Part shown: one piece after another, positions 38,149 through 49,330 of the stretch
Layout: every line of letters begins with the position of its first letter
How positions within the stretch are numbered: position 1 is the first letter of the stretch
Assembly: GCF_014643175.1 (NCBI RefSeq)
Contig: NZ_BMJH01000003.1
Span: 62,001 to 126,000 of the forward strand
DNA from: Hoyosella rhizosphaerae
GTDB taxonomy: Bacteria; Actinomycetota; Actinomycetes; Mycobacteriales; Mycobacteriaceae
DNA: 64,000 nt
Direction of reading: 5' to 3'
Made by a program: the position numbers and the translations under genes
Notes under the pieces: generated by a model
The model's input: only the letters and a program-made list of their open reading frames with translations
Databases searched by the model: none
What the model was told of the DNA's origin: nothing

Positions 38149-39777
38149 TCACTCATACCACTCACCGCGACGGTGAGGGGCCGAACGCGGTTGGTTGGAC
38201 CCCCGAGAGTTCGACCCCCGAGTGTTGGAACCCCGAGAGTTCGCCCCCCGTGAGTTCGATTGCGGCGCTCGCACACGCGGATCGACTCTGTTGGGCGGGT
38301 CGTCGTAATAGCGGTGGTGCGGGTACGCACTGTTCGTGCTGGCATTTCCGCCACTGGAGCGCGATTGCGGATTGCGTCGCGGTCGGTGCGCAGCCACAGG
38401 TGGCGGACATGGCGGGTCACGGTAATAGCGCGGGTTCACGTACTCATCAGCAAAAACGTCGTGCGGTACGCCGTAGCGGCGCGCATCGTCGTAGTCAGCG
38501 CGAGATGGCTCACGCCGTTGTATGGGCTTGGGCGGCTGGTATTTCTCCGGCAGCGGGAGCCGCAGAATTTTCGGCCCCTTTCCATTTTTCGAAGCTAAGC
38601 GCAGAGCCGCGATCGCCTCGGGTTCATGTCTAGCGGCGTTCGCCATCAACCCGAACATCAACAATGTTAGAACTGTCGAGCTACCGCCTGCGGAAATCAG
38701 CGGCAACTGCAACCCCGTAACAGGCAAAAGGCCCACAACGTAACCCAGGTTGATAAAAGCCTGTCCAATGATCCACACCGTCGACGTCGCCACAAACAAT
38801 CGCAAGAATGGATCGACTGAGCGGGCTGCAATTCGAAGACCTGTGTAGGTAAATAGAGCAAAAATTCCGAGGACAGCTACTGCCCCGACGAATCCGAGTT
38901 CCTCACCAATGATGGCAAAAATGAAGTCGTTGTGCGCTTCAGGTAGAAACTTCCATTTCGCCCTACTTTGCCCCAGTCCTACGCCGAATAACCCACCATC
39001 CGCCAAGGAAAACTTTGCCTGCCGCGCCTGATAGCTGGCTCCGAGTGGGTCATCATCCGCGTTAAAGAATGAGCGGAGCCGCTGCGTGCGATACCCCTCA
39101 GCGACAGCCATCACCATCGCGACCGACAGAATAGATCCGACACCGACCACAAAGTATCCAAGAGGAAGGCCGGCAAACCACAACAGAGAAAGCAGAATGA
39201 AGAACAGCACAACGAGCGTGCTGAAGTCCGGTTGCAGGGCAACCAATGTGAAGATAATTAGCGCTCCAGGCACAAGCGGAATCAGCATGTCACGCACATT
39301 TCGGGTGCGCACTCCGCGGTCAGCGAGAAGTACAGCGCCCCACAAGGCGAGCGAAATTTTAGCGAGCTCGGACGGCTGGAACGCGAATGGCCCTACGTGG
39401 AACCAACTTCGGGCACCGTTGACCAGCACACCGATACCCGGCACAAGTACGAGAGCCAAAAGAATCGCGGTTAAAACCAAGCCAAGAAATGCTGTCCTGC
39501 GCAGAACTCGCACGGGGGTTCGCAAAGCAAGGTAGAAAGCAATCCAACCGACAGCGATAAAGACGAGCTGCCGTATGAACATCGAGTAGGCGGAACCTGA
39601 TCGAGTGTATTCGGACACGCTCGACGCTGACAGCACCATCACGAGTCCGAGGATCGACAACAGGGCCGCTATGGAGAGAATAAGGTGAAACGACGCGAGG
39701 GGCCTATCGAGCCACGCGCCGAATCTAGTGACCAGTGCGGTACGAAGGCCTGGCCGCCCGATTCCTGCTCGGGCCAT
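38149..39777 (-). CDS. ftsW: Septal peptidoglycan polymerase FtsW with repeat tail
   Basis: A 542-aa SEDS glycosyltransferase that polymerises lipid II with FtsI. About ten membrane helices cover residues 30-415, with GARSWFHVGPFAFQPSELAK, FLPEAHNDFIFAIIGEELGF and PLISAGGSSTVLTLLM typical of SEDS proteins. The cytoplasmic tail (about 420-542) is Arg/Pro/Asn-rich and disordered and contains four NSRGS-like pentapeptide repeats near residues 510-530. The start overlaps the murD stop by 1 nt. Confidence 0.95.
   Translation of the reverse strand: MARAGIGRPGLRTALVTRFGAWLDRPLASFHLILSIAALLSILGLVMVLSASSVSEYTRSGSAYSMFIRQLVFIAVGWIAFYLALRTPVRVLRRTAFLGLVLTAILLALVLVPGIGVLVNGARSWFHVGPFAFQPSELAKISLALWGAVLLADRGVRTRNVRDMLIPLVPGALIIFTLVALQPDFSTLVVLFFILLSLLWFAGLPLGYFVVGVGSILSVAMVMAVAEGYRTQRLRSFFNADDDPLGASYQARQAKFSLADGGLFGVGLGQSRAKWKFLPEAHNDFIFAIIGEELGFVGAVAVLGIFALFTYTGLRIAARSVDPFLRLFVATSTVWIIGQAFINLGYVVGLLPVTGLQLPLISAGGSSTVLTLLMFGLMANAARHEPEAIAALRLASKNGKGPKILRLPLPEKYQPPKPIQRREPSRADYDDARRYGVPHDVFADEYVNPRYYRDPPCPPPVAAHRPRRNPQSRSSGGNASTNSAYPHHRYYDDPPNRVDPRVRAPQSNSRGANSRGSNTRGSNSRGSNQPRSAPHRRGEWYE
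38199..38258. repeat. 15-bp tandem repeats in the 3' end of ftsW
   Basis: About four units of 15 bp with the core CCCCGAGAGTTCG encode N-(S/T)-R-G-(A/S) pentapeptides in the cytoplasmic tail of FtsW. The period keeps the frame. Confidence 0.85.
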
Positions 39778-41339
39778 CAGGGATGCGCCCCCAGTTGGGC
39801 TAGCGCACTCACCGCGGATGCAAAGCTACGCCCTCGATGGCCGTAGTCGCGGAACATGTCGAGTGATGCCGCAGAAGGAGCGAGCACAACAGTGTCACCG
39901 GGTTCAGCGAGTTGCGCCGCCGAATACACCGCAAGTCGCATGACGTCATCAGCTGAGTTCCCGCCCGGTGTGTGTCCACCGGTTGAGTCCGCTCCTGGCG
40001 GCACGTGCGCGGGCAATGCCGAGTTGCGGCGCCCGTTGTGAATCAAAGTTGCTGTCACGGTTCCATCGTCGCCCGCGATGACCTCGACTACGGGAACATC
40101 GGGGGCGTGTCGCGCGATTGTGTCACCGATCTGTCGACGATCGACACCAATGACCACCGCACCAACGAGTTGCTCGCGCACCGCGGGAACGAGTTCCTCG
40201 ACTGATGCGCCCTTCAATTGTCCGCCCGCAACCCACACCACTCGGGGGTACGTCGTCAGTGACGCATGAGCGGCGTGCGGGTTTGTTGCTTTGGAGTCGT
40301 CCACGTAGCGCACACCGCGGACTTCGGCCACGAAAGCGTTGCGGTGCGGGCCTGTTTCGTGTGTACGCAGTCCTTCGGCGATGGCGTCGGCGCTGACGCC
40401 GATTGCGCGGGCGAGCGCCGCCGCGGCGAGACCATCGAGCACACCGGGCCGACCATTTGGTTGGATGTCAGCTGCGGGCATGATGCCGTCCGCGTCACCG
40501 AATGCGCGGTCGATTACAGTTCCGTCGACGATTCCAATTTCATTCTCGGCGGGTGAATCAAGCCGGAAACCAACCGTGCGCTCGGCTTGTGATCGTGACA
40601 CGAGACTTGCCGCGACTGGGTCGTCGAGACCAAGGACACCGACCTTGCCTGTCAGTACCTGAAGTTTTGCATCCACATAAGCTTGCATTGAGCCATGCCA
40701 GTCAAGGTGGTCTTCTGCGATGTTCAGAATGACACCAGCCTCGGGGCGAAGTGATGGCGCCCAATGTAGCTGGAACGACGACAGTTCGACGGCCAGCACA
40801 TCAACCCGCGCACCGGAACCTTCGGATGCCCCAGTAAATAGCGCGTCGAGAATCGGAAGGCCGATGTTCCCGCAGGCGGCGCTCGACAAGCCCGCTGCGC
40901 GCAGAACCGAGTGCAGCATTGTGGTCGTTGTTGTTTTCCCGTTGGTGCCTGTAATTGCCAACCAAGTTCGCGGCGGCCCAAGAATCCCTGATTGATCTAG
41001 TCGCCAAGCAAAGTCGACATCGCCCCACACAGGGAGACCACGTTCGTGGGCCAGGACAAGAAGCGGCGAGTCGGGTTTCCAGCCTGGGCTAGTAACGACC
41101 AGTTGGTAGCCGTCGAGAGTTTCGGATGTAGGCGAGTTGTCGGGATCAAGCAGGAGACCGCGAGCGCCGAGTTCGACAGCCGGTTCGAGCGCTTTTTCGC
41201 GCGAGTCCGCGATTGTTACGTCCGCGCCGAGGGAGAGCAGGGCTCTGACTGTGGCGATGCCGGAAACTCCCGCACCGGCGACGAGAACTGACAGGTTAGC
41301 GAACTGGTCAAACGTAGGTGATGCAGGATTTGTACTCAC
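39777..41339 (-). CDS. murD: UDP-N-acetylmuramoylalanine--D-glutamate ligase
   Basis: A 520-aa Mur ligase that adds D-Glu to UDP-MurNAc-L-Ala. Key parts are the N-domain [16 protein letters not shown], the P-loop [15 protein letters not shown] (about residue 125), [14 protein letters not shown] and the C-terminal [16 protein letters not shown]. The GTG at 41339 overlaps the mraY stop (GTGA), which decides this start against the frame opening at 41363. About 30 extra residues near the C-terminus ([12 protein letters not shown]) look like a lineage-specific loop. Confidence 0.96.
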   Translation of the reverse strand: MSTNPASPTFDQFANLSVLVAGAGVSGIATVRALLSLGADVTIADSREKALEPAVELGARGLLLDPDNSPTSETLDGYQLVVTSPGWKPDSPLLVLAHERGLPVWGDVDFAWRLDQSGILGPPRTWLAITGTNGKTTTTTMLHSVLRAAGLSSAACGNIGLPILDALFTGASEGSGARVDVLAVELSSFQLHWAPSLRPEAGVILNIAEDHLDWHGSMQAYVDAKLQVLTGKVGVLGLDDPVAASLVSRSQAERTVGFRLDSPAENEIGIVDGTVIDRAFGDADGIMPAADIQPNGRPGVLDGLAAAALARAIGVSADAIAEGLRTHETGPHRNAFVAEVRGVRYVDDSKATNPHAAHASLTTYPRVVWVAGGQLKGASVEELVPAVREQLVGAVVIGVDRRQIGDTIARHAPDVPVVEVIAGDDGTVTATLIHNGRRNSALPAHVPPGADSTGGHTPGGNSADDVMRLAVYSAAQLAEPGDTVVLAPSAASLDMFRDYGHRGRSFASAVSALAQLGAHP

Positions 41340-42421
41340 AGTCCCCCCGATGCCGCAACCCATTCGCCATAGAACAAGCCGACGCCAAGAGCCGCAGCGA
41401 TAGCCGTGAGCAGCCAGAATCTAATGATTACCGTGGTTTCTGCCCATCCACCAAGTTCGAAGTGATGATGGAATGGGGCCATCCGGAATACCCGTCGGCC
41501 AGTGGTTCGGAATACTGCGATCTGAATGACGACTGAGAGGAACTCTGCGACGAAGATTGCGCCGAGAACGATCATCAGGAGTGCGGTGTGAGTGGTCAGC
41601 GATACACCTGCGATCAGACCACCGAGTGCCAACGATCCTGTGTCACCCATAAAGATCTTGGCTGGTGCCGCGTTCCACCAGAGGAAGCCCACACAGGCGC
41701 CCGCAGCTGCGGCGCAAAGAATCGCGATATCGAGCGGATCACGGACGTTGTAGCAGCCTGGCTCAGGTGCAACAATCTGACATGAGTTTCGGTACTGCCA
41801 GAACGTGATAATGACGTAGGCGCCAACCACCATTGCGGTGGTGCCCGCGGCGAGACCATCGAGACCGTCTGTGAAGTTCACTGCGTTCGACCATGCCGTC
41901 ACAACGAAGTAGACGAAGATGATGAACAGCAAAGCGCCCATCGACACTGTGGTGATTTCACGCACGTAGGACAGGTTTGGGCTAGCGGGTGTGAGGCCAT
42001 CGTCATTGCGGAACTGCAGCAGCAGCACACCGAAGACAACGGCAGCGACAAGTTGACCCACAAGCTTCGAAGTCTTGTTCAGCCCGAGGTTGCGTTGCTT
42101 GCGAATTTTGATGAAGTCGTCGAGAAAACCGACACCGGCGAGCATGGTGGTAAGCCCAAGAACCAACATGCCCGATGCAGTTGGCCCATCGCCGTCGATA
42201 CCAACGCCGAACAGGTGTGAGCCCCAATATCCAGCCCAAATACCAGCAACTATGGCAACGCCACCCATTGATGGGGTGCCACGTTTAGCCTGATGCGACT
42301 GTGGTCCTTCGACGCGGATCTCTTGCCCGAAGCCTTGTTTGGAGAACGCTCGAATTAGAAATGGTGTGAGCAGTATGGACACAACGAGGGCTAAGCCACC
42401 CGCAATCAGTACCTGTGTCAC
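41336..42421 (-). CDS. mraY: Phospho-N-acetylmuramoyl-pentapeptide transferase
   Basis: A 361-aa polytopic enzyme that moves phospho-MurNAc-pentapeptide to undecaprenyl phosphate, giving lipid I. Family marks are [12 protein letters not shown], the Mg-binding [28 protein letters not shown] and [11 protein letters not shown]. It overlaps murF and murD by 4 nt each. About ten membrane helices are visible. Confidence 0.97.
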   Translation of the reverse strand: MTQVLIAGGLALVVSILLTPFLIRAFSKQGFGQEIRVEGPQSHQAKRGTPSMGGVAIVAGIWAGYWGSHLFGVGIDGDGPTASGMLVLGLTTMLAGVGFLDDFIKIRKQRNLGLNKTSKLVGQLVAAVVFGVLLLQFRNDDGLTPASPNLSYVREITTVSMGALLFIIFVYFVVTAWSNAVNFTDGLDGLAAGTTAMVVGAYVIITFWQYRNSCQIVAPEPGCYNVRDPLDIAILCAAAAGACVGFLWWNAAPAKIFMGDTGSLALGGLIAGVSLTTHTALLMIVLGAIFVAEFLSVVIQIAVFRTTGRRVFRMAPFHHHFELGGWAETTVIIRFWLLTAIAAALGVGLFYGEWVAASGGL

Positions 42422-43965
42422 TGTGTACTCTCCGTTCTCTCTGCCACATCAGCGGGCAGTGCCTGCGATTGCGCAAGAAGCGCATCGGCGACAACCCACA
42501 AGCCGATTGCCTTGGACGCTTTAACCAACACAACATCTCCCGGTTCAAGTTCGTCGACTAGAACGTCGAGCGCAGCTGCGGGATCGTCAACAAGAATAGA
42601 TTCGTTGTTGAACGACCCTTCCATCACCGCCCCTTGATGCATTGCGTGCGACGGGCGACCGGTCCCCACCACAACAAGCTTGTCAATCAGTAGACGAACA
42701 GCTTGGCGCCCAATGCGATCGTGTTCGACAACGGAATCATCACCTAGTTCGCCCATTTCCCCCAAAATCGCCCAGCAACGACGGCGGGTCCCGCCCGATC
42801 GTGCCATTGTCACGAGGGCTTTCAGCGCAGCGCGAACTGAGTCTGGGTTGGCGTTGTATGAGTCATTGATGACGGTGACACCATCGGGACGCGTGGATAC
42901 CTCCATGCGTCGACCGGACACCCCTTTCGCATCCCCTAGCGATGCGGCTATCGCGGGCAGGGTCGCGCCACATTCGAGGGCGACAGCTGCTGCGCTCAAC
43001 GCATTCGTTATGAGGTGTTCACCGTGGACTGCCAGCTTGACTGGGATTTCGCCCTGCGGCGTGACCATCGTGAATGACGCCCGCGCTTGTTCGTCCATCG
43101 TTATGTCGACAGCTCGTATGTGCGCCTTTTCAGACTGGCCGACGAAAACGACCCTGGCCGATGTTCGCTGCGCCATCGCGGCGACTAGAGCGTCGTCAAT
43201 GTTTAGGATCGCGACGCCGCCTTGCTCCGCGGACGGGAGCGACTCCGGAAGTTCGCCCTTAGTTTGTGCAATGACTTCGCGGCTCCCGAACTCGCCGAGA
43301 TGTGCGGTCCCCACATTCAGCACGACCCCAATTTTGGGAGGTGCAGTTCGCGCTAGCGCAGCAATGTGCCCTGGGCCACGGGCCGACATTTCGAGGACTA
43401 GGAAATCTGTGTCGGGTGTGGCCCGAAGTGCTGTCCACGGGTGCCCAATTTCATTGTTGAACGACCCTGGAGGCGCAATCACCTCACCTAGCGGCGTCAA
43501 GGCTGCGGCAATGAGGTCCTTTGTTGATGTCTTCCCCGCTGAACCAGTCACGCCGACCACTGTCAAACCATGCTCTGCGCTCAAGCGGTCAACACTTCCC
43601 CGGGCGAGTTTCGCGAACCCAGCAAGCACTGCAGCGCCTGAGCCATCCGTGTCGTGCTCAAGTGCCATCGCAGTCCCAGCCCACCCAGATTCACTTGATT
43701 CCGCGGATGACGACGGTGGTACAACGATCGCTGGAACACCGACTGGACGCGCGGCGAGCACCGCGATCGCGCCAGCTGCGACGGCTTTGTCAGCAAATTC
43801 GTGGCCGTCCACGGTCGCTCCAGGGAGTGCCAGGAACAGCGACCCTTCGGTGACTTTTCTGGAGTCGAACTCAACAGGGCCTAAAACGACCACTGAGTCA
43901 TCAGGCACGTCGTGAAGGGTTCCGCCAACGATTTCGGCTATGTCGCGCAATGTCATGGGGATCAT
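42418..43965 (-). CDS. murF: UDP-N-acetylmuramoyl-tripeptide--D-alanyl-D-alanine ligase
   Basis: A 515-aa Mur ligase that adds D-Ala-D-Ala. The N-domain starts with [14 protein letters not shown]. The P-loop is [14 protein letters not shown] (about residue 140), and [16 protein letters not shown] is the typical murF C-domain entry. It overlaps murE and mraY by 4 nt each. Confidence 0.97.
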   Translation of the reverse strand: MIPMTLRDIAEIVGGTLHDVPDDSVVVLGPVEFDSRKVTEGSLFLALPGATVDGHEFADKAVAAGAIAVLAARPVGVPAIVVPPSSSAESSESGWAGTAMALEHDTDGSGAAVLAGFAKLARGSVDRLSAEHGLTVVGVTGSAGKTSTKDLIAAALTPLGEVIAPPGSFNNEIGHPWTALRATPDTDFLVLEMSARGPGHIAALARTAPPKIGVVLNVGTAHLGEFGSREVIAQTKGELPESLPSAEQGGVAILNIDDALVAAMAQRTSARVVFVGQSEKAHIRAVDITMDEQARASFTMVTPQGEIPVKLAVHGEHLITNALSAAAVALECGATLPAIAASLGDAKGVSGRRMEVSTRPDGVTVINDSYNANPDSVRAALKALVTMARSGGTRRRCWAILGEMGELGDDSVVEHDRIGRQAVRLLIDKLVVVGTGRPSHAMHQGAVMEGSFNNESILVDDPAAALDVLVDELEPGDVVLVKASKAIGLWVVADALLAQSQALPADVAERTESTQ

Positions 43966-45578
43966 GGATTTACTCCGCCCAAGATGGAGTCGATGGCGGA
44001 GGCTAGGACTATCCGATCGTCGAACGGTTGTTTCACTCCAAGTACTTCCTGTCCCGATTCGTGGCCTTTACCTGCGACCACTACGACGTCATCGCCGACC
44101 CCATGGGTACCTACCCACCGAACGGCGTCACCAATTGCCTCGCTACGGTCAGCAATTTCACGAATGATTGCTCGTTCATTCTCTGGCACCCGGCGGGCAC
44201 CGGCGGCGAGCTCTGCTCTAATTTCAGAAGGATCCTCGTCGCGCGGATTGTCGTCAGTGATCACAAAATAGTCACTGCCACGAGCTCCGGCCTCGCCCAT
44301 CGGGGTCCGTTTTCCTGCGTCACGGTTACCACCGGCGCCAAGTACGAGAGCTATCTTCCCCGACGTTTGTGCCCGCAATGTTGCAAGCACTGCCTCCACT
44401 GCGCCCGGTTTATGCGCGTAGTCAACAACAGCAAGAAATTGCTGTCCCCTATCAACTCGCTCCATTCGCCCAGGAACTTGCACTTTTGCAAGCCCCTCGA
44501 CAACGGATGCTGCGGGTATTCCAACGGCGTCAAGCAATGCCACCGATAGAATCGCGTTGGCGACGTTGTACCGACCTGGCAGCAATATCGACACCACGTG
44601 TTGCGTGCCATCAGCAGCTTCTGCGGTGAACCTTTGCACTCCCACACCAGTTACTTCAGGCGCACGCGCGATCCAGTCCGCAGCATGCCCATCGGCGGAC
44701 ACCGTCGTCACATCGCCAATTGCGCGGCGAGCCATTTCGCTGCCCCAGTCGTCGTCAACACACACCACCGCTCGACGTGCGGGCGCGCGTACCTTGCCAT
44801 CAAACAGCTGGGCTTTGGTGGAAAAGTAGTCGTCTAGGTCACTGTGGAAGTCGAGGTGGTCTTGCGAAAGGTTCGTGAATCCGCCTACGGCAAACTCGCA
44901 TGCGTCAACTCTGCCCAGTGCAAGCGCGTGGCTTGATACTTCCATCACGACGTAGTCAATTCCGCGCTCCACCATCACGGCGAGCAGCGCCTGCAACTGT
45001 GGCGCTTCTGGTGTTGTCAGTGCGCTTGGAATAGGAACTCCGTCAATGCGGGTTTCTACAGTGCCGATGAGTCCCGCACGGTAGCCAGCTGCCGCGATAC
45101 CGCCTTCCACGAGGTACGCGGTGGTTGTTTTCCCAGATGTGCCTGTGATGCCGATGAGGGTCAGCTTTTCCGATGGATTGTCGTAAATGCCGGCAGAGAT
45201 CAGGCCCAGAACTGAACGTGGATTCTGGTGCACCAGGACTGGTATGTCCTTCGAGACAACGTCATCGATGATCGCAAGGCCCGCGTGATCGGTCAGCACA
45301 GCTACGGCTCCGCGCGCCACTGCGTCAGCGGCAAACGATGCGCCGTGCGCCTTAATTCCCGGAAGTGCCGCGAAGAGGTCTCCTTGGAGGATGTCTTGGG
45401 CGCGCAGTTCGACACCGCGCACCGTTGTACCACCGGGGTCGCCATGTAACAGTGCGTCTGAAAGGGTCGCGAGTGTCGCCAACGAAACGGGAGCGAGACT
45501 GTGCGGACGTGGCGTGCGAGGACGATCATCGTTGTGTGCGTGCGCCACCGGCCCGCTCCTCCCTACTTCAGTTCTCAT
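43962..45578 (-). CDS. murE: UDP-MurNAc-tripeptide synthetase, meso-diaminopimelate-adding
   Basis: A 538-aa Mur ligase. The P-loop is GITGTSGKTTTAYLVE, and the DNPR motif (in TDDNPRDEDP) specifies meso-diaminopimelate as the third residue, as expected for mycolata. The frame opens at 45626, inside a repeat-bearing upstream region; ATG 45578 is chosen because family similarity only begins well after it, but no good ribosome site supports either. The 181-nt space before ftsI probably carries an extra promoter. Confidence 0.95.
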   Translation of the reverse strand: MRTEVGRSGPVAHAHNDDRPRTPRPHSLAPVSLATLATLSDALLHGDPGGTTVRGVELRAQDILQGDLFAALPGIKAHGASFAADAVARGAVAVLTDHAGLAIIDDVVSKDIPVLVHQNPRSVLGLISAGIYDNPSEKLTLIGITGTSGKTTTAYLVEGGIAAAGYRAGLIGTVETRIDGVPIPSALTTPEAPQLQALLAVMVERGIDYVVMEVSSHALALGRVDACEFAVGGFTNLSQDHLDFHSDLDDYFSTKAQLFDGKVRAPARRAVVCVDDDWGSEMARRAIGDVTTVSADGHAADWIARAPEVTGVGVQRFTAEAADGTQHVVSILLPGRYNVANAILSVALLDAVGIPAASVVEGLAKVQVPGRMERVDRGQQFLAVVDYAHKPGAVEAVLATLRAQTSGKIALVLGAGGNRDAGKRTPMGEAGARGSDYFVITDDNPRDEDPSEIRAELAAGARRVPENERAIIREIADRSEAIGDAVRWVGTHGVGDDVVVVAGKGHESGQEVLGVKQPFDDRIVLASAIDSILGGVNP

Positions 45579-45628
45579 CAATGACTCTGCAAGCCGACAA
45601 TTGGGCAGCCCTAGCATTTGGGCCATAT

Positions 45629-45663
45629 CAGTGCCGAGTTAGCGTACAGTGCCGAGTTCGCGT
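45629..45663. repeat. 17-bp direct repeat upstream of murE
   Basis: CAGTGCCGAGTT(A/C)GCGT occurs twice (45629-45645 and 45647-45663), 18 bp apart, with one difference. It lies in the ftsI-murE space, the only sizeable gap in the upper half of the cluster, and may be a regulator site or a promoter element. Confidence 0.7.
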
Positions 45664-45759
45664 CCGGCACAAAGAAACGCTACCGGTCCCTTGTCACATT
45701 CGCAGGCTCCCTGGGAAACCGATCTGTTCACAGTAAATTTCGTGTGATTGTGGGTATTT

Positions 45760-47628
45760 TCAGGGTGCGCTTGTATCAAGGATCAGTTTTGGCGCTGGTG
45801 CGGACAGCGGCACATTGTCGCGTTGAAGCAACCAGGACGCGATCGTGTTAAACAGCGGCGCTGCTGACCGTCCGCCGCCGCCGTCAACATTTCTGACCGG
45901 TGCATCAAGCATGATCGCTATGACGTATCGAGGGTCGTCCGCTGGCGCAATTCCTGCGAAGGTCACCCAGTACATCGAGTTGGAATAGCATCCACAGTTC
46001 GGGTCAACCTGTTGGGCTGTACCGGTTTTTCCCGAAATTTGGTAGCCGGGAACTGCCGCTTGGGGTCCAGTTCCTTGCTGATAACCCATGGGATCGGACT
46101 GCACGACGCTACGGAACATATCGGTCACGACGCGAGCAGTTTCAGGACTTACCACCTCGACAGCTTCAGGCCGGGGCGTTTCTGCTCGGTGCCCTGAGGA
46201 ATCAACTGTCGCGCTAATGATTCGTGGTGGGATCCGGACCCCGTCATTGCCGATGGCTTGGTAGATGCCAGCCATCTGCAGCAGTGTCATGGACATGCCC
46301 TGACCGATAGGCAAGTTGGCGAATGTTCCCCCGCCCCATTGATCGAGTGGTGGAACCATGCCGACACTTTCGCCGGGCAACTCGACACCGGTAGGCAGGC
46401 CTACACCGAATCGCCACAGCATTTCCGCGAAACGTTCTTCGCCGATCCGCTCGGCGAGCATCAGCGTCCCCACGTTCGAGGACTTTCCAAAAATTCCGGT
46501 GGTTGTGTACGGCACCACTCCGTGTACCCACGCGTCACGCACAGTGACACCGGCCATCCGGATTTGGCCGTCAACATCAAGTACCTCGTCCGGTGTGGTC
46601 AGGTCGTCTTCAATGGCTGCTGCGGCGGCAACAATTTTTGCCACCGAACCCGGCTCGAAGGGAGTGCTGATCGCGGGAATGCCAAGTTCGGCAATCTGAT
46701 TCTCTGGGGCGCCGAGCCCGAGAGCTGGGTTGAACGTCCCGTCGTTAGCAATCGCCCGAATTTCTCCAGTGTGGACATCCATAACCATCGCAGACGCTGC
46801 ACGTGCACCCGACAGATCGACAGCACGTTGGGTGGCCTGCTGAACAAAGAATTGGATGTCGTTGTCAATGGTGAGCTCGACAGTCTTGCCATCCTGGGCC
46901 GGTTGAACATCCCTGGTACTTCCCGGGATTACCGCACCATCTTCGCTTCGGTCATAGGTTCGTGAACCATTTTGACCAGCTAGTTCGGTGTCCATGGATT
47001 TTTCCAGCCCGAGCAATCCGTGACCGTCCCACCCCGTCGAACCGATGACGTTGGCGGCAAGAGCACCGCCCGGATACTGACGAATGTCTTGCCGTTCCGA
47101 GCCAACTTCGGGGAATTCCTCCTGGATCGCCGTTGCAACCGCAGGATCAACGCTTCGTGCGAGATAGTGGAACGAGTCGTCACTAAGTATCTGACGACGC
47201 AGCGCCCGCTCCGAAACCTCGCCATCGAGGGCTGCTGATACGCCCCGCGCGATTTCCAGTAGGCGAGCCCGTGGCTCAGGTGCGTCGGTATTCAATTCAG
47301 CCAGTGCTTCGAGCTGTTCTCGAACGCGAACCGGCTGAAACGTCAATGCCCGCGCTTCTGTTGTAAAGGCCAGCATATTGCCGTGGCGATCCACAATTGC
47401 GCCTCGCTTAGCGGGATCGACCATGGCGACGGTACGTTGCTTAGCCGCCTCCGCGGACAACCGTGGAGCAGAAATGCCTTGCACATTGACTAACTGCACA
47501 ACGATGAGACTCAAGGCGCAAAACATCACAAATCCGGCGACACGATAGCGTGGTCCGGATGGGTTTGATGCTCCCCCACGTTGCCGCGGAGAACTGGTTG
47601 GCTTTCGCTTACGTTGAGACTTTGTCAC
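45760..47628 (-). CDS. ftsI: Septal transpeptidase FtsI (PBP3/PbpB)
   Basis: A 622-aa class B penicillin-binding protein that cross-links septal peptidoglycan. A basic N-terminal tail (KSQRKRKPTSSPRQRGG) precedes one membrane helix (VAGFVMFCALSLIVVQLV). The pedestal domain starts near KRGAIVDRHGNMLAF. The transpeptidase has SVAK as the SxxK serine motif, SSN (GKSSNVGTL) and KTG (SGKTGTAQQ). It overlaps ftsL by 4 nt. Confidence 0.96.
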   Translation of the reverse strand: MTKSQRKRKPTSSPRQRGGASNPSGPRYRVAGFVMFCALSLIVVQLVNVQGISAPRLSAEAAKQRTVAMVDPAKRGAIVDRHGNMLAFTTEARALTFQPVRVREQLEALAELNTDAPEPRARLLEIARGVSAALDGEVSERALRRQILSDDSFHYLARSVDPAVATAIQEEFPEVGSERQDIRQYPGGALAANVIGSTGWDGHGLLGLEKSMDTELAGQNGSRTYDRSEDGAVIPGSTRDVQPAQDGKTVELTIDNDIQFFVQQATQRAVDLSGARAASAMVMDVHTGEIRAIANDGTFNPALGLGAPENQIAELGIPAISTPFEPGSVAKIVAAAAAIEDDLTTPDEVLDVDGQIRMAGVTVRDAWVHGVVPYTTTGIFGKSSNVGTLMLAERIGEERFAEMLWRFGVGLPTGVELPGESVGMVPPLDQWGGGTFANLPIGQGMSMTLLQMAGIYQAIGNDGVRIPPRIISATVDSSGHRAETPRPEAVEVVSPETARVVTDMFRSVVQSDPMGYQQGTGPQAAVPGYQISGKTGTAQQVDPNCGCYSNSMYWVTFAGIAPADDPRYVIAIMLDAPVRNVDGGGGRSAAPLFNTIASWLLQRDNVPLSAPAPKLILDTSAP

Positions 47629-48326
47629 GGCTGTCCAAGAACATCGTCTCGAGCATTGGGATCACCCACGGGCAGAAGTAGCTCAGAGGGCTGTCCCTCG
47701 CGATCAATTTCGGGTAACTGACCGGGGTTTGGCAACTCGTCAATGGGGATGGGTATTGCAACCTCGAGTTCACGTTCCGCCGAACCGGAGCGCGGACCTG
47801 ATTGATCTGGTCGCGAAGGTTGTGTGTTGAATGGAGGCAATGGTGACCCCGTTGCTGCGCGTGGCTCGCCCACTACTTTGACGTCGCCATTTGCTGCGAC
47901 CACCAAATATGCCTGGTGCGGCGCCGGTACCATCCCGAGTTCGCCCGCGCGGCGCGCAAGCTCCGGTGCTGATTGCCCGAGCTCAACATCGCGTAGCAAT
48001 GCTTCGCGCGTTTCGGAAAGCTTCTTCGTGTGCATTTTCGCCTCAGAAATTTGATATGCCTGCTGCGCTGCTTGTGTTGACAGCAGGAGTGTCAACGCAA
48101 GCCCCGCTACTAGCATCGCAATAATGAGCGCCACGAAGGGGATACGACTCGCCCTTTGTTTCACAGCCCGGGCGAGCGGTGCTTGCCCCGGCTTAGTGTC
48201 ACCGAAGCGAACTGAGCGTTTTGCGTAGGCTCGTCGGGCCGCGGGCGAGAGCGCCTGAGAGGCTGGTCGCCCACTTCGACGTTTCTGGTCTCGACTTCTG
48301 CGTGGCGGAGTTAGAGTCGTCATCAT
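47625..48326 (-). CDS. ftsL: FtsL-like divisome protein
   Basis: A 233-aa protein with a basic cytoplasmic tail, one membrane helix (about 63-85, [20 protein letters not shown]) and a short coiled coil ([23 protein letters not shown]), followed by [21 protein letters not shown], the FtsL/DivIC pattern. The C-terminal 90 residues are Pro/Glu-rich. Position between rsmH and ftsI and the layout match Rv2164c. It overlaps both neighbours by 4 nt. Confidence 0.88.
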   Translation of the reverse strand: MMTTLTPPRRSRDQKRRSGRPASQALSPAARRAYAKRSVRFGDTKPGQAPLARAVKQRASRIPFVALIIAMLVAGLALTLLLSTQAAQQAYQISEAKMHTKKLSETREALLRDVELGQSAPELARRAGELGMVPAPHQAYLVVAANGDVKVVGEPRAATGSPLPPFNTQPSRPDQSGPRSGSAERELEVAIPIPIDELPNPGQLPEIDREGQPSELLLPVGDPNARDDVLGQP

Positions 48327-49330
48327 TCTCTCCTAGCAATACGTTCAGCCGCACGTAACCTCACAGGCAACGAGCGTGGATTCACAGCGGCTTCCTCTTC
48401 CGAAGCGCGCTCGGCGCCTCGTGTGAGAAGACGAAACTCGGGGCCGGCGCCCGGCAGTTCGACAGGCAGCCCGTGCGGGGTACGAGACTTGATTCGTTCG
48501 GCAAGCGCACGTTTGACGATGCGGTCTTCCAGCGAGTGATACGACATAAAAACGACACGACCGCCCACTGTCAGTGCGTCACACGCGGGGTCAATAACAT
48601 TGTTCAGCGCATCGAGCTCTCCATTGACTTCAATGCGCAGGGCCTGGAAGGTCCGCTTGGCAGGGTGGCCACCTGTACGCCTCGTTGCGGCAGGAATCGC
48701 CCGGTAAAGCAGCTCCACGAGAGGCGCACTGGTCGTGAACGGTTGCGACACCCTTTGCTTCACGATTTCTGACGCGATGCGGCCAGCAAACCGTTCTTCG
48801 CCATAGGTCGACAAAACTCGAGCCAGTTCGCCATGGCTATACGTATTCAGCACGTCAGCCGCAGTTGGGCCTGTGGTGGTGTCCATGCGCATATCTAGCG
48901 GTGCGTCGATGGAATAGGCGAACCCGCGGTCTTTTTCATCGAGTTGCATCGACGACACACCGAGGTCGAAGAGCACGCCGTCGACCGAACCAATGTCATC
49001 CAGACCGGCTTCGTGCAATGCCTCCGCGAAACCGTCGAACCGGGTGTGCACAAAAGTAATTCGGTCCTTGAAGCGTGCCAGTCTTTCTTTCGCCAAGGTC
49101 AGCGCCGTGGTATCGCGATCGAGGCCTATGAGACGCAGTTCGGGGAACATACTCAAGAAGCGCTCTGAGTGGCCGCCTAGCCCTAGAGTCGCGTCCACGA
49201 GAACTGCACCACGCCCCGAAGCGTTGATGCGCGTTAGTGCGGGACCAAGTAGTTCTTCAGCACGCCCCGCAAGCACGGGAATGTGGCGGTCCGCGGCCTT
49301 GAGCGGATGCTGAGGCACCTCGTCACTCAT
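48323..49330 (-). CDS. rsmH: 16S rRNA (cytosine(1402)-N4)-methyltransferase
   Basis: A 335-aa SAM-dependent methyltransferase (MraW) acting on C1402 of 16S rRNA. Marks are [13 protein letters not shown], the SAM site [45 protein letters not shown] and [16 protein letters not shown]. It lies 230 nt after mraZ and overlaps ftsL by 4 nt. Confidence 0.97.
   Translation of the reverse strand: MSDEVPQHPLKAADRHIPVLAGRAEELLGPALTRINASGRGAVLVDATLGLGGHSERFLSMFPELRLIGLDRDTTALTLAKERLARFKDRITFVHTRFDGFAEALHEAGLDDIGSVDGVLFDLGVSSMQLDEKDRGFAYSIDAPLDMRMDTTTGPTAADVLNTYSHGELARVLSTYGEERFAGRIASEIVKQRVSQPFTTSAPLVELLYRAIPAATRRTGGHPAKRTFQALRIEVNGELDALNNVIDPACDALTVGGRVVFMSYHSLEDRIVKRALAERIKSRTPHGLPVELPGAGPEFRLLTRGAERASEEEAAVNPRSLPVRLRAAERIARRE

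Noticed and set aside
38199-38258. Possible small CRISPR-like array
   Set aside because: Units are only 15 bp, have no spacers and are in frame with ftsW.
42680-43915. 411-aa plus-strand frame opposite murF
   Set aside because: Ser/Thr/Pro-rich antisense shadow of murF; no motif.
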